From positions 124,001 to 188,000 of the forward strand of contig NZ_JAGETZ010000007.1 in NCBI RefSeq assembly GCF_017571495.1: a DNA stretch of 64,000 nucleotides. Reading direction: 5' to 3'. The stretch is from Hymenobacter negativus (GTDB lineage Bacteria; Bacteroidota; Bacteroidia; Cytophagales; Hymenobacteraceae). The notes beneath the pieces were generated by a model. That model was not told the DNA's origin. It saw only the letters and a list, made by a program, of their open reading frames with translations, and made no database searches. A program made the position numbers and the translations under genes. Below are positions 22,274 to 34,204 of this stretch, one piece after another; positions within the stretch are counted from its first letter, which is position 1; the number at the start of each line of letters is the position of its first letter.

Positions 22274-24067
22274 TTATGGCACCTGTGGCGCAGAATCCCA
22301 GGCCAGCGTCATAACTGAATAGCCTGGTTTGAGGCTGTTCACATGAATGCCGGTTAGGTTCCGGCTGGCCGCGACGCGGTTGGGTAGGAAAAAAAGCGGT
22401 GCCATCGGACTCTGGTCCTGCATCATGGCCTGAAACCGCCGTAGAAGCTGGGCACGGCGTATCTTGCTGTCGGCAGCGGCAATAGCTTCGATAAGTTGGT
22501 CGCTGGCCGGCGTGCTGTAGCCCGATGCATTACCCGCGCCAATACCAGCAGTGTGCAGAATAGGGATGAAGTTGAACATAAACGGATTGCCTCCCAACGT
22601 GCGCAGGTACACATCAAAGTCACCGGTTTGCAAAGCCTGGGAGAAGGCGCCGGACTCGGTTGGTAAGAGCTGAACAGGAACGTCAATGCTGGCCGCCGCT
22701 GCTTGAAATTGCAATGCAACGGTTGCAAAAAGCTCATCGCCAGCCCGGTAGCGCAGAGCCAGCCGCAATTCCTGGCGAGGGCCTCGGACGGGAGTACGCG
22801 TCCAACCCATTACCTCACCCATACGGCTTGGGCGCCAGCCGGCTTGCCGGAGCAGGGCCGCGGCACTCTTGGGCACAAAAGGCAGCGGTGCAATACTGTC
22901 GTTATAGTTCAGGTGGTCGTTTGGGCTGATGAGGCCGACCGTAGGCTGGCCCTGGCCCAACTGTGTGGCCCGGAGCAAGCCGGCTGCATCAAAACACTGG
23001 CTGAGTGCACGCCGCGTCTGGGCATCGGCCAAGATTGGGTGCCGCGTATTAAAGCCAGCCGTGGCCACATCGTGCGAGTCCGAAGTATAAAAGCGTAGCG
23101 TTTTCGCAGCCGTGGAGGAAGCGCGTAAGCGGGAAAACTCGTGGGCTGGCACTCGCGGATACAAATCAATTTCACCACGCTGCAGGGCCAGGGTAGCCGT
23201 GGCCGCATCCGGAATAATGGCGTACGTAAGCTGCTGAGGCCGTGCTTGCAGCACAAAAGGAGTTGGCCGCACCTGGTCGGCCCACCAGTGCGATTTGCGA
23301 TGAAACGTTATGTACCGGTCTTTTTCCCATTTCACCAGCTGATAGGCACCGCAGCCCGGTAGCTGCCGGGTAGCCTGGGAGGTAATGGCCGCTAGGTAAT
23401 GCCGCACCACTGTCTGAATACCAGAATCAGTGGCGATTTCGGCACGTCGGTATTGGAAATCAGCCAAGTCGAAGTGTCGTAAGCTGCCATGCGGGTCGAG
23501 TTCAGCTTCGGGGAGTATGAAGAAGTCGCCGGTGGTATGGGCATATTCTATCGAGCGGCCCCGGCAAAGAAAAGAGAAGCGCCGTGGGTCATTTGCGGCT
23601 ACTTGTAGTGCCCGAATAAAGTGATACTGGCTCTGAGCCACCTCATTAGGCAGGCCGGGGCAAAGCATCAGCTTGAGCGTGAAATCTACGTCGCTGGCCA
23701 GTACCGGCTGGCCGCTGTCCCAGGCGGCAACACTACGAATGCGGTAGCCGATGGCCGTTATCGAATCGTTGAGGAACTGGACCGAGGGCAATGCCTCCGC
23801 TAACGCAGGTGCCAGCGTCTGGGTCGAAGCATCAGCCTGAAGTAGGCTGATATTTAATAGGTTATAAGCATCAAGTGCGGCTTGATTGTGCAAGCTCAGC
23901 GGGTCCAGGGTTTCGGGGTCGTGGGCCCAGCGGATGCGGATAGTAGCGTCTGAAGAGTGTTTGCGTTTGCTACAGCCGAAGGTCAGCAGCAATGCTACAA
24001 TACAGAACGAATAACGTATTGAGAAATAGAAGTTCACGTGGTAAGCCTGGACTGTTCCCGTAGCCAC
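22274..24067 (-). CDS. Oligopeptide-binding lipoprotein (SBP family 5, OppA-like)
   Basis: 597 residues from GTG 24067, or 587 from GTG 24037, which gives a tidier signal peptide. The lipobox LLTFGCSKR makes it lipid-anchored. Family 5 features: WAHDPETLDPLSLHNQAALD near the N-terminus, YRIRSVAAWDSGQPVLASDV (the W-x-DG-x-P-V-ASDV motif), GCGAYQLVKWEKDRYITFHR, and RRALSQCFDA. Family 5 proteins bind peptides of varied length and pass them to DppBC-type permeases. It begins 36 bases after the stop of the repeat-peptide gene on the same strand, which makes that peptide the obvious candidate ligand. Confidence 0.88.
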   Translation of the reverse strand: MATGTVQAYHVNFYFSIRYSFCIVALLLTFGCSKRKHSSDATIRIRWAHDPETLDPLSLHNQAALDAYNLLNISLLQADASTQTLAPALAEALPSVQFLNDSITAIGYRIRSVAAWDSGQPVLASDVDFTLKLMLCPGLPNEVAQSQYHFIRALQVAANDPRRFSFLCRGRSIEYAHTTGDFFILPEAELDPHGSLRHFDLADFQYRRAEIATDSGIQTVVRHYLAAITSQATRQLPGCGAYQLVKWEKDRYITFHRKSHWWADQVRPTPFVLQARPQQLTYAIIPDAATATLALQRGEIDLYPRVPAHEFSRLRASSTAAKTLRFYTSDSHDVATAGFNTRHPILADAQTRRALSQCFDAAGLLRATQLGQGQPTVGLISPNDHLNYNDSIAPLPFVPKSAAALLRQAGWRPSRMGEVMGWTRTPVRGPRQELRLALRYRAGDELFATVALQFQAAAASIDVPVQLLPTESGAFSQALQTGDFDVYLRTLGGNPFMFNFIPILHTAGIGAGNASGYSTPASDQLIEAIAAADSKIRRAQLLRRFQAMMQDQSPMAPLFFLPNRVAASRNLTGIHVNSLKPGYSVMTLAWDSAPQVP

Positions 24068-24103
24068 GGGAAAGCAATATAGGCACGAAAGGTCCGCTTG
24101 AGA

Positions 24104-24574
24104 TTAAGCTGCGATGTCGCCGCCCCAGCCGCCGATGCCGCCATCAACCATTGCAATATCGCCACCCCAGCCGCCGATACCACCGCCGTTGAGGGCAACA
24201 TCGCCGCCCCAACCGCCAATCCCGCCATCATTCAGCGTGAGGTCGCCGCCCCAGCCACCAATGCCACCGTCGTCTTCGGCACTAATGTCGCCGCCCCAGC
24301 CGCCGATGCCACCGTCGTCTTCCGCACTAATGTCGCCGCCCCAGCCGCCAATGCCACCATCGTCCTCGGCACTGATATCGCCGCCCCAGCCGCCAATACC
24401 GCCATCGGTTGTCGCTACAATGTCGCCGCCCCAGCCGCCGATGCCGCCGTCGTTAGCCAGCTTTGTGGAGGCGCTGATAGCAACAGCCTGCGGCTGTTGA
24501 GCAGCTGTGTTTTGAGTGGCGCTAGTAGTGAAGCTAGCAATTTGGAAAAGGGCAATAGTGAGGAGGTTCAGCAC
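24104..24574 (-). CDS. Tandem-repeat peptide precursor, eight copies of GGIGGWGGD
   Basis: 156 residues from GTG 24574; no other in-frame start lies between it and the upstream stop. The N-terminus is hydrophobic (LLTIALFQIASFTT) with no basic residue, then a Gln/Ala/Thr/Ser-rich stretch to about residue 40. Eight GGIGGWGGD cores follow, seven of them preceded by Asp, spaced 14-15 residues apart. The linkers vary (IVATT, ISAED three times, LTLN, VALN, IAMV, IAA). Across copies Gly, Ile and Asp codons differ at third positions while the core residues do not change, which shows that this strand and frame are under selection. It looks like a precursor cut into repeated small peptides, but a RiPP or metal-binding protein is not excluded. 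No modifying enzyme is nearby. Confidence 0.8.
   Translation of the reverse strand: MLNLLTIALFQIASFTTSATQNTAAQQPQAVAISASTKLANDGGIGGWGGDIVATTDGGIGGWGGDISAEDDGGIGGWGGDISAEDDGGIGGWGGDISAEDDGGIGGWGGDLTLNDGGIGGWGGDVALNGGGIGGWGGDIAMVDGGIGGWGGDIAA
24115..24453. repeat. Eight-copy 42-45 bp tandem repeat inside the peptide gene
   Basis: Units are 45 or 42 bases, always a multiple of three. Three adjacent central units are nearly identical, suggesting recent duplication; outer units differ mainly in linkers and wobble bases. It is not a CRISPR array: units abut without spacers and stay in frame. Confidence 0.9.
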
Positions 24575-24957
24575 GGCGAATGAGTGATTAAAATCTGTGT
24601 CAGATGATGTGTCAGGTGATTGAATGACACAAAGTTGACGCTCTATTCAGCCGTACAAAAGGACAATATTGTCCTAAATGAGACTATTATTAATCGTATA
24701 AGTTATTTGTTTTTAATTAGAAAAAAAATATTGTTTTGGCCTGATTGAATTTCGACAAAGATTTTTTATCGCTCATTTCAGAAAAAAACCTCATTTTGTG
24801 ACGTTAACCGCCCTAAAAGCTCACAATAATTCACGATACAAAGATTCAGTCACGCTCCACGATGAAAAAAGGAAAGAACACCCATTTTTGTGACGTCGGT
24901 TTTTACCACACTTCTTTTAGTAAATAGCCGTTTTCTGGGCGTTAGGCCATTTTTACG
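24575..24957. other. AT-rich divergent regulatory region
   Basis: 383 bases between the divergent repeat-peptide and helical-repeat genes, much richer in A+T than its surroundings. Besides the promoter and palindrome at 24630-24676 it holds two TTTTGTGACGT motifs, at 24794-24804 and about 24886-24896. Related TTGTGACATC motifs occur just inside the plus-strand gene at 24985-24995 and at 20188-20197 beyond the permease genes. No small ORF was supported here. Confidence 0.55.
24630..24676 (-). promoter_or_regulatory. Promoter and palindromic operator of the repeat-peptide gene
   Basis: On the minus strand, -33 TTG is at 24656-24658, the spacer is 18 bases, and CAACTTTG at 24630-24637 is a 7 of 8 match to TAnnTTTG. 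Directly upstream sits the perfect 16-bp palindrome AGGACAATATTGTCCT at 24660-24675, well placed for a regulator acting at the -33 box. A GTGTCA-N10-TGACAC dyad lies at about 24609-24630 near the expected transcript start. Confidence 0.65.
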
Positions 24958-26484
24958 ATGAATGAAATTGCAAATTTGGCGCGAATTGTGACATCCCGTA
25001 GTTTGGCATCTTTGCCAGTATTGGACCTGCACAGCCGGCAGCCGAACAAGGAAAACCAACTGGTAGCCGCGCTGACGAGTGCCCCGGAGGTGACCCAGCT
25101 GCAGGTGGTGAAAGCCATTTATGGCAAACCCACGGCCGCCAACACTCGGGCTTTGCAGAAGCTCCAGTCGCGGGTACGAACCAAGCTGCTGAATCATCTC
25201 TACTTTCTGGACCATTCGGATGCACGTCATCTGGTATCGCGGCGCTACGAGCTTGAGTGCCTAGACCTGCTGCACAAGGTAAGTATTCTATACGCCGAGC
25301 GCGAATACAAATTGACTGAGAGGCTATTGCAGCGCTGCCTACGCCTGTGCAAGCTTGGGGAATTTACGCAATACGAAGTGCAGTGCTCCCGTATGCTGCG
25401 GAGCCTGCACATGGAGCGCCAGCAGCCCATACCATATAAGAAGGTTACCAAGACCCTGCAAAAGGCCCAGCAGCAGCTGACCTGGGAAGACGAGGCCGAG
25501 CAACTATTTGCCGATACCCAGCTAGCGTTGAATGGCAGCGTGGCCGCCCGGCGGGCGGTGCTGACGGTACTACCCGAACGCATTGCACAGCTCGAGGCGC
25601 TGCACCGCCGGGCCCGTAGCTTCACTACCTATAATATGGTGTACCGAGCGCGGCTGGCATACGAAGAACTGCAGGGCAATTTTCAGGAGATGATTCGGGT
25701 GACGTCGGCAGCAGCTAAACGCTGGCGTGATGGCAAGCTCAATGCCCGGCGCTTCGATTTGCGCTTCAACCACTTCGTGAGCATTTATGCTTACCTACGT
25801 GGGCGGCAGCCAGTGCAGGGCCTGCGTCTGGCCGAGGAATATACTCGTGATTTTCATCCGTCGTCGAGCAACTGGTTTTATTTTCAGGAGCACCATGTGC
25901 TGCTGGCCCTGCACGCCGAGCAATACGAGCGTGCCCAAGAGCTGATGGCTGTGATTATGAAAAACCCGGCCTATATCATTCAGCGGGAAGCGGCCTTACA
26001 ACGTTGGGACCTGTACCGCGCCTACATCGACTTTGTGCTGCCCCCGCCCCGGACCAATGCGGCGCGGTACCGGCAACTGGCGCAATTGGTGTTACAGCTG
26101 CCCGAGTACAGCCGCGACAAGCGGGGGCACAACGTGGCTATTCTGGTACTGCAGCTGCTGTATTTCCTGCGTGAGCGTAACCTCGAAGCCGTATTACTGC
26201 GCTTGGAACGCCTGCGCAAATACCAGCAGCGCCACCTCTACGAAGCCACTACGATACGTAGCCGATTATTCCTGCGGCTCCTCCAGTTAATCGTGGAGAA
26301 GAACTTTGACCCGGGGCAGGCCGCCGACCGAGGTAAAACGCTACTGCAGCAACTGAGCGACACACCGCCCCCCGGCAATGCCTTCGCGGAGGTTGAAATC
26401 ATCCCTTACGAGCACCTGTGGGAGCTGGTGCTAAAGCTGCTGCGCGAAGGCGTGCCAGTGCCGCTTACTGCTGAACTGGCCTGA
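24958..26484 (+). CDS. TPR-like helical-repeat protein, candidate peptide receptor or regulator
   Basis: 508 residues from ATG 24958. No signal peptide or membrane helix, so cytoplasmic. Residues about 30-105 hold helices with LQVVKAIYGKPTAANTRALQ and RVRTKLLNHLYFLDHSD; the rest is a run of helix pairs with spacing like TPRs (for example REYKLTERLLQRCLRLCKLG, EQYERAQELMAVIMKNPAYI). No clear DNA-binding helix-turn-helix or enzyme motif. The layout resembles the protein at 54891-56435. It is divergent from the repeat-peptide gene and its Opp-like transporter. TPR proteins next to exported peptides and Opp importers act as intracellular pheromone receptors (RRNPP) in Firmicutes; applying that here is inference. 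Confidence 0.7.
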   Translation: MNEIANLARIVTSRSLASLPVLDLHSRQPNKENQLVAALTSAPEVTQLQVVKAIYGKPTAANTRALQKLQSRVRTKLLNHLYFLDHSDARHLVSRRYELECLDLLHKVSILYAEREYKLTERLLQRCLRLCKLGEFTQYEVQCSRMLRSLHMERQQPIPYKKVTKTLQKAQQQLTWEDEAEQLFADTQLALNGSVAARRAVLTVLPERIAQLEALHRRARSFTTYNMVYRARLAYEELQGNFQEMIRVTSAAAKRWRDGKLNARRFDLRFNHFVSIYAYLRGRQPVQGLRLAEEYTRDFHPSSSNWFYFQEHHVLLALHAEQYERAQELMAVIMKNPAYIIQREAALQRWDLYRAYIDFVLPPPRTNAARYRQLAQLVLQLPEYSRDKRGHNVAILVLQLLYFLRERNLEAVLLRLERLRKYQQRHLYEATTIRSRLFLRLLQLIVEKNFDPGQAADRGKTLLQQLSDTPPPGNAFAEVEIIPYEHLWELVLKLLREGVPVPLTAELA

Positions 26485-26523
26485 CACCTTGCATGACAAG
26501 CTTTTGGGTTAAGCTTGATTTTC

Positions 26524-26567
26524 AAGCCAAAGGCGCGGCTGGATGAATCCGGCTGCGCCTTTGGCTT
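26524..26567. terminator. Hairpin between convergent genes
   Basis: AAGCCAAAGGCGC at 26524-26536 is perfectly inverted at 26555-26567. It separates the plus-strand helical-repeat gene from the minus-strand PKD gene; short T and A runs are nearby. Confidence 0.7.
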
Positions 26568-26588
26568 GGTGACTTGGTTTTGCAATGG

Positions 26589-27209
26589 CTACTGTTCCAC
26601 CACAATTTCGCGCGATACGCAGTGACTGCTGATGCAGGCTGCGGAGCCGTAGCCACGCATGCTGAAGCGCACGGCGTAGGTGCCAGGCCGACGGAACGTA
26701 TGCTGGGCTTTGGAGCCCTGCACCACAGTGCCGTCGCGAAAATCCCACACCAGCTGCACGTTGTTGCAGGTCAGGAGTTGGGCTTCGGGGGCCGTGAAAC
26801 TCACGGCTTCGCCCACGCGCACGCGGGTGGCGGAGGGAGTGAAATCCACGATGTCCTGCTGCACGAGGTTGACGGGAATGTACTTCTGGCCGCGCCGGAT
26901 TTCGCCGGTTTTATCCACGATGACGTCGAGCTCGACCACGTAGTTCTTGCGCTCCTTGTAGCAATGGCTCACCGTGGGGCCGGTGAGGGTGGTGCCATCG
27001 CCCATGTGCCACTGGTATGTGAAAGGGCCAGCAGGCTCGTCGATGGACGGGCGGCCGTCGAGGTCTACACAGAGCATACGGGGCAGCGGCGGGCCGCAGC
27101 CTACGCTGGTGGTATCGCCGGCCTGCTGGGCATGGGCCGCGGTGCTCATCATGAGCAGCACCAAAGCCGACAGCGAAAACCTGCCAAAACGGTCTACTGG
27201 AAAGCGCAT
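26589..27209 (-). CDS. Secreted PKD-domain protein
   Basis: 206 residues with a Sec signal peptide (LSALVLLMMSTAAHA, cleaved near residue 27). Two PKD-like beta sandwiches: the first around YQWHMGDGTTLTGPTVSHCY (the WxxGDG strand), the second around LVWDFRDGTVVQGSKAQHTF followed by RPGTYAVRF. PKD domains are extracellular and mediate protein or glycan contacts. No T9SS sorting domain at the C-terminus (ends SREIVVEQ). It lies next to the LytTR regulator gene on the same strand. Confidence 0.85.
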   Translation of the reverse strand: MRFPVDRFGRFSLSALVLLMMSTAAHAQQAGDTTSVGCGPPLPRMLCVDLDGRPSIDEPAGPFTYQWHMGDGTTLTGPTVSHCYKERKNYVVELDVIVDKTGEIRRGQKYIPVNLVQQDIVDFTPSATRVRVGEAVSFTAPEAQLLTCNNVQLVWDFRDGTVVQGSKAQHTFRRPGTYAVRFSMRGYGSAACISSHCVSREIVVEQ

Positions 27210-27250
27210 ACTAAGCAGAGAAAAATGATGAGATGGCAGCGCCGCAGAAC

Positions 27251-27988
27251 TTAGAACTTATTGAGGCGCTGCATTACATCGCGCAAATAGGTCTGGCCCA
27301 CCGGAATCAGCTTGCCCTCAACGATAACGGAATTGTCTTCTAAAGCCTGAATACGGTCGAAGTTGACGATAAAGGAACGGTGTACGCGGAGGAAGCGGGC
27401 ACTAGGAAATTTTTCCTCCACTGCCTTCATGGTGCTATACACGATGAGCTTGGTCTGGCCCGTGACAATGTGCACGTAATCGCCGAGGGCTTCCACGTAG
27501 CGCACTTCGTCGAAGTTTATCCGCACGAGCTTGTTGTCAACTTTTACGAAGGTGAAATCGGCATCGGGGGCAGATGCTTCGATGGCGTCTGGGCTGGCAG
27601 CAGCCTGGTTATCGGCTCGCTCGCGGGCTTTTTGGGCGGCTTGCAGGAAGCGGGCGTAGCTGACGGGCTTCACCAGATAGTCGACCACAGCGTGCTCGAA
27701 GGCCTGCACCGCATAGTCCTTGCTGCTGGTGATGAGAACAACCATGGGCGGGTGCTGCAGGGTGCCCAGCAGCTCGATGCCGGAAAGCAACGGCATCTCG
27801 ACATCCAGAAACAGCAAGTCGACAGGCTGGGTGCGCAGGACTTCGGCGGCTTCGACGGGATTGGTGAAGCTGCCTTCGGCGGTGAGAAAAGGAGTATTGG
27901 CAATGCAGTTCAGCACCACCTGTACCGACAGTGGGTCGTCATCGACCACAAGGCAGCGCAGGGGAGCGACAGGAGAGGTTGCAGGCAT
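27251..27988 (-). CDS. LytTR-family response regulator
   Basis: 245 residues. The receiver domain is at about 8-125, with RCLVVDDDPL acidic residues and the phospho-acceptor Asp in LLFLDVEMPLLSG; TSSKDYAVQAFEHAVVDYLV supplies the conserved Ser and the Lys before Pro. The LytTR DNA-binding domain (about 145-243) reads FTFVKVDNKLVRINFDEVRY and FLRVHRSFIVNFDRI. It follows the giant hybrid kinase by 53 bases on the same strand and probably forms a two-component pair with it. Confidence 0.94.
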   Translation of the reverse strand: MPATSPVAPLRCLVVDDDPLSVQVVLNCIANTPFLTAEGSFTNPVEAAEVLRTQPVDLLFLDVEMPLLSGIELLGTLQHPPMVVLITSSKDYAVQAFEHAVVDYLVKPVSYARFLQAAQKARERADNQAAASPDAIEASAPDADFTFVKVDNKLVRINFDEVRYVEALGDYVHIVTGQTKLIVYSTMKAVEEKFPSARFLRVHRSFIVNFDRIQALEDNSVIVEGKLIPVGQTYLRDVMQRLNKF

Positions 27989-28041
27989 AAAAGCTGGTCA
28001 ATGGACATTTCGTGAACGAATGTAGGTTGAACCAGCGGTTT

Positions 28042-31719
<3,678 letters not shown>

Positions 31720-31857
31720 GCAAAAAAGCCCGGCTGTTCAGACAAGGCAGTTGGATGACGCTGCAAGGTAGAACGGCTATTTCGCGGCGGGGCAAGTTTC
31801 CGATTATCAAGGGGCATGGCCCGATGAAAGGGAGGTTTTGCCCGGTTGTGGCCCTGG

Positions 31858-31955
31858 CAGAACTAGTACCCCGAATTTCCAATTCGGCTCGCGTGAACGG
31901 TCCGCTAGGATATTGCGCTTACGAGCCGAATTGGAAATTTGGGGTACCAGTTCTG
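31858..31955. repeat. Inverted repeat with AATTTCCAATTCGGCTCG arms
   Basis: The left arm 31858-31891 and the right arm 31922-31955 are near-perfect inverted copies (CAGAACTAGTACCCCGAATT and onward), with a 30-base loop. It lies in the 273-base gap between the OmpA-like gene's stop and the hybrid kinase's start, both on the minus strand. Confidence 0.85.
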
Positions 31956-31992
31956 GCTGCTTTTTCTATGCCTACAATCAGAGTCCGCGTCG

Positions 31993-34053
31993 CTATTTGC
32001 CTGTCACTTTAAACTCGGTACGGCGGTTGAGCTGGCGGTTGAACTTAGAAGTGTTGGGTACTTCCGGCTTGGTTTCGCCGTAGCCCACGGCGCTGAGGCG
32101 GGCCGCGGCGACGCCGTGCTGAGTGAGGTAAGTGACTACGGCTTGGGCGCGCCGTTGGCTGAGGTCTTGGTTTTTAGCGGCTTCGCCCACATCATCGGTG
32201 TGGCCGGCCATCTCCAGCTTCAGAGCGGGCGTTTCGGTGAGGAGCTTCTGCAGGCGCTCCAGCTCGGCGGTGCTTTCGGGGCGTAGCGTAGCCTTGCCGG
32301 TATCAAAGAAAATGTTGCGTAGCACGATGACGGTGCCTACTTCCAGCTTCTTCAGCGGAATGTCTTTCACTACTTCGGCGAAGGCCGCGCCGGCGGGTAG
32401 GTCAAAGTTTTCGGAGTGGAACAGGTAGCCTTCCTGGCGCACCACGATGCCGTAGTTGGTGCCCGAAGGCAGGCTGACGAGGTATCTGCCCGACGTGGCG
32501 TTGCTGCGGAACGTGGCAATGGTCTGCCCACTGGTATTGTCGATGAGGTCGATGGCGGCGTCGACCGGCTGCTTGGTCACATCATCGGTTACGGTGCCTT
32601 TCAGGATGGTGACCTGGGCGGTGGCTACAGCAACGGCGGGGGCCAGCACGGTTTGCTTCACCGGGGCGAGGCGCGAGGCCAGCAATTGGTCTTCTTCACT
32701 AAGCAGGGGTTGCTTTTCGGGGCCGAGGAAGGTAATGCGGTAGATGTCCTTTGCACCCAGGCCACCGGGCCGGTCGCTGCTGTAGTAGCCGTGCCGCCCC
32801 GATGCCGAGGCCACGAAGAATACGTCGTCATCGGGCGTATTAATGGGCCAGCCCAGGTTTTCGGGCGTGCTCCATTTGCCGTTCTCAAACACCGACTTGA
32901 AGATGTCGTAGCCGCCCATCGAGTTGTGGCCCTCTGAGGAAAAATAGAGCGTTTTGCCGTCGGGCGACATGAACGCGCCTTCTTCGCCGTAAGCCGTATT
33001 GATGGCCGAGCCCAGGTTAACGGGCGTATTCTTGCCCTCCAAATCAACTTTATAAATGTCGGAGCCGCCTGCGCCGCCTTCGCGGTCGCTCACAAAATAC
33101 AGGTAGCGGCCATCGGGCGAGTAGCTGGCCGAGGTTTCGTGGGAGTTGGTGTTGATGCGGCTATTGAGGCGGTGGGGCTTGTCCCAGGTGCTGCCGCTAA
33201 GGCCGGTTTCGAGTAGGTCGCCGCCATTGGTGCCGGCGTATACCAGCATGCGCTGGCCGTCGGGCGCAAGGCCCACGGTGGCGTTGTGGTCGTCGGTATT
33301 CACGGGCGCGCCCAGGTTGGTGGCCTTGCTCCAGGTTTTGCCCTTCCAGGTGGCCTGGTAAATGTCCTCGAAATAGCCGTTGCCGGTCGGGTCCTTTTTG
33401 CCACCCGTCGAGCCCTCACGGCGCGAAGTAATGACGATGGTCGACTCGTCGGCCGACACCACCGGGCCGTAATCCGAGGCCGAAGAGTTTAGCTCCGGCC
33501 CGGCATTGTCGATAAACACCCGCGTTGGGTGCGCCACCAGCTGCTGGCCATTGCGGCACTCTTGAATGCGGCGTTGCAAGTCGTTGGGCGTGATGGTGCC
33601 GGTTTCACCGTTGCGGGTGTTGCTGCTTACTGGTGTGGCCTGCTGGTATTCGGCAATGGCTTCCCGCCACTTGGCACTCAGGTGCAGGGCGCGGGCCAGC
33701 AAGTAGTGAGTGCGGGAATCGGCCGTGGCGTCGAGCTTAGCCGCTTTTTGCAGAAAGGGGAGAGCGGCGGTTTTGCTGGTAGAGTTCAGGTAGCAGTCGC
33801 CGATTTTTACGTTTAGCGCCGCGTTGTTGGGGTTGAATTCCTGAGCGGCGAGGAAGTGGGGTAGGGCGTCGGCGTAGCGCGGTGGGTCGGCGCGGTATTC
33901 TTCGTCGCCGGCTTTTAGCTCGCGGTTGGCTTCGCGCAGGCCGTCTTTGTTATCGCCAAAGTTGTCTTTGGTGAAGGCGATGCTTTGGGCGGCAACGGGT
34001 AGGGTGGCGCTGGCCAGGAGCAGTAGCAATAGTTGGCGAATAGGAAAGGACAT
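31993..34053 (-). CDS. OmpA-family protein with TPR, propeller and CRD domains (PorE-like)
   Basis: 686 residues with a signal peptide (about 1-22). TPR-type helices (about 35-170), a PD40/WD40-like propeller (about 190-430; blades such as HETSASYSPDGRYLYFVSDR and EGAFMSPDGKTLYFSSEGHN), a carboxypeptidase-regulatory-like sandwich (about 490-570, ILKGTVTDDVTKQPVDAAID), and an OmpA C-terminal peptidoglycan-binding domain (about 580-683, GHTDDVGEAAKNQDLSQRRA). This domain order is that of PorE, an envelope component of the T9SS, but Bacteroidota carry several paralogues, so PorE itself is only a suggestion. No other Por genes are in the window. Confidence 0.88.
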   Translation of the reverse strand: MSFPIRQLLLLLLASATLPVAAQSIAFTKDNFGDNKDGLREANRELKAGDEEYRADPPRYADALPHFLAAQEFNPNNAALNVKIGDCYLNSTSKTAALPFLQKAAKLDATADSRTHYLLARALHLSAKWREAIAEYQQATPVSSNTRNGETGTITPNDLQRRIQECRNGQQLVAHPTRVFIDNAGPELNSSASDYGPVVSADESTIVITSRREGSTGGKKDPTGNGYFEDIYQATWKGKTWSKATNLGAPVNTDDHNATVGLAPDGQRMLVYAGTNGGDLLETGLSGSTWDKPHRLNSRINTNSHETSASYSPDGRYLYFVSDREGGAGGSDIYKVDLEGKNTPVNLGSAINTAYGEEGAFMSPDGKTLYFSSEGHNSMGGYDIFKSVFENGKWSTPENLGWPINTPDDDVFFVASASGRHGYYSSDRPGGLGAKDIYRITFLGPEKQPLLSEEDQLLASRLAPVKQTVLAPAVAVATAQVTILKGTVTDDVTKQPVDAAIDLIDNTSGQTIATFRSNATSGRYLVSLPSGTNYGIVVRQEGYLFHSENFDLPAGAAFAEVVKDIPLKKLEVGTVIVLRNIFFDTGKATLRPESTAELERLQKLLTETPALKLEMAGHTDDVGEAAKNQDLSQRRAQAVVTYLTQHGVAAARLSAVGYGETKPEVPNTSKFNRQLNRRTEFKVTGK

Positions 34054-34074
34054 AGCGAAAGGATATTAGAGAGG

Positions 34075-34169
34075 CGTCATGCCGAGCGCAGCCGAGGCAG
34101 CTCGCTCGCGTCGTGGGCGACTTTGATGGCTATTCCACGCGAGCTGCCTCGGCTGCGCTCGGCATGACG
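34075..34169. repeat. REP-like hairpin, GTCATGCCGAGC family
   Basis: CGTCATGCCGAGCGCAGCCG (to 34105) is inverted at 34139-34169 with a perfect 31-base match. The outer sequence resembles the hairpin at 13264-13357 (shared GTCATGC-GAGC and GCCGA), but the inner arm differs. It lies between the OmpA-like gene start and the TPR gene stop. Confidence 0.88.
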
Positions 34170-34204
34170 TTCTGGATTTATGGTTTATCGTTTTGACCTG
34201 AAAA

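Noticed and set aside
24115-24453. CRISPR-like regular spacing
   Set aside because: Units abut with no unique spacers, keep a multiple of three and code for protein; no cas genes are in the window.
24104-24574. RTX-type calcium-binding repeats
   Set aside because: The GGWGGD core partly resembles GGxGxD, but the period is 14-15 residues, not nine, and the hydrophobic position after Asp does not fit. Kept only as a weak alternative.
24098-24583. Plus-strand open frames across the repeat region, encoding Ala/Pro-rich repeats (AAPAADAT or SPPQPPMPP types)
   Set aside because: Wobble changes between repeats are silent only in the minus-strand GGIGGWGGD frame, and the minus strand matches the following transporter genes. 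The plus frames are shadows of a GC-rich repeat.
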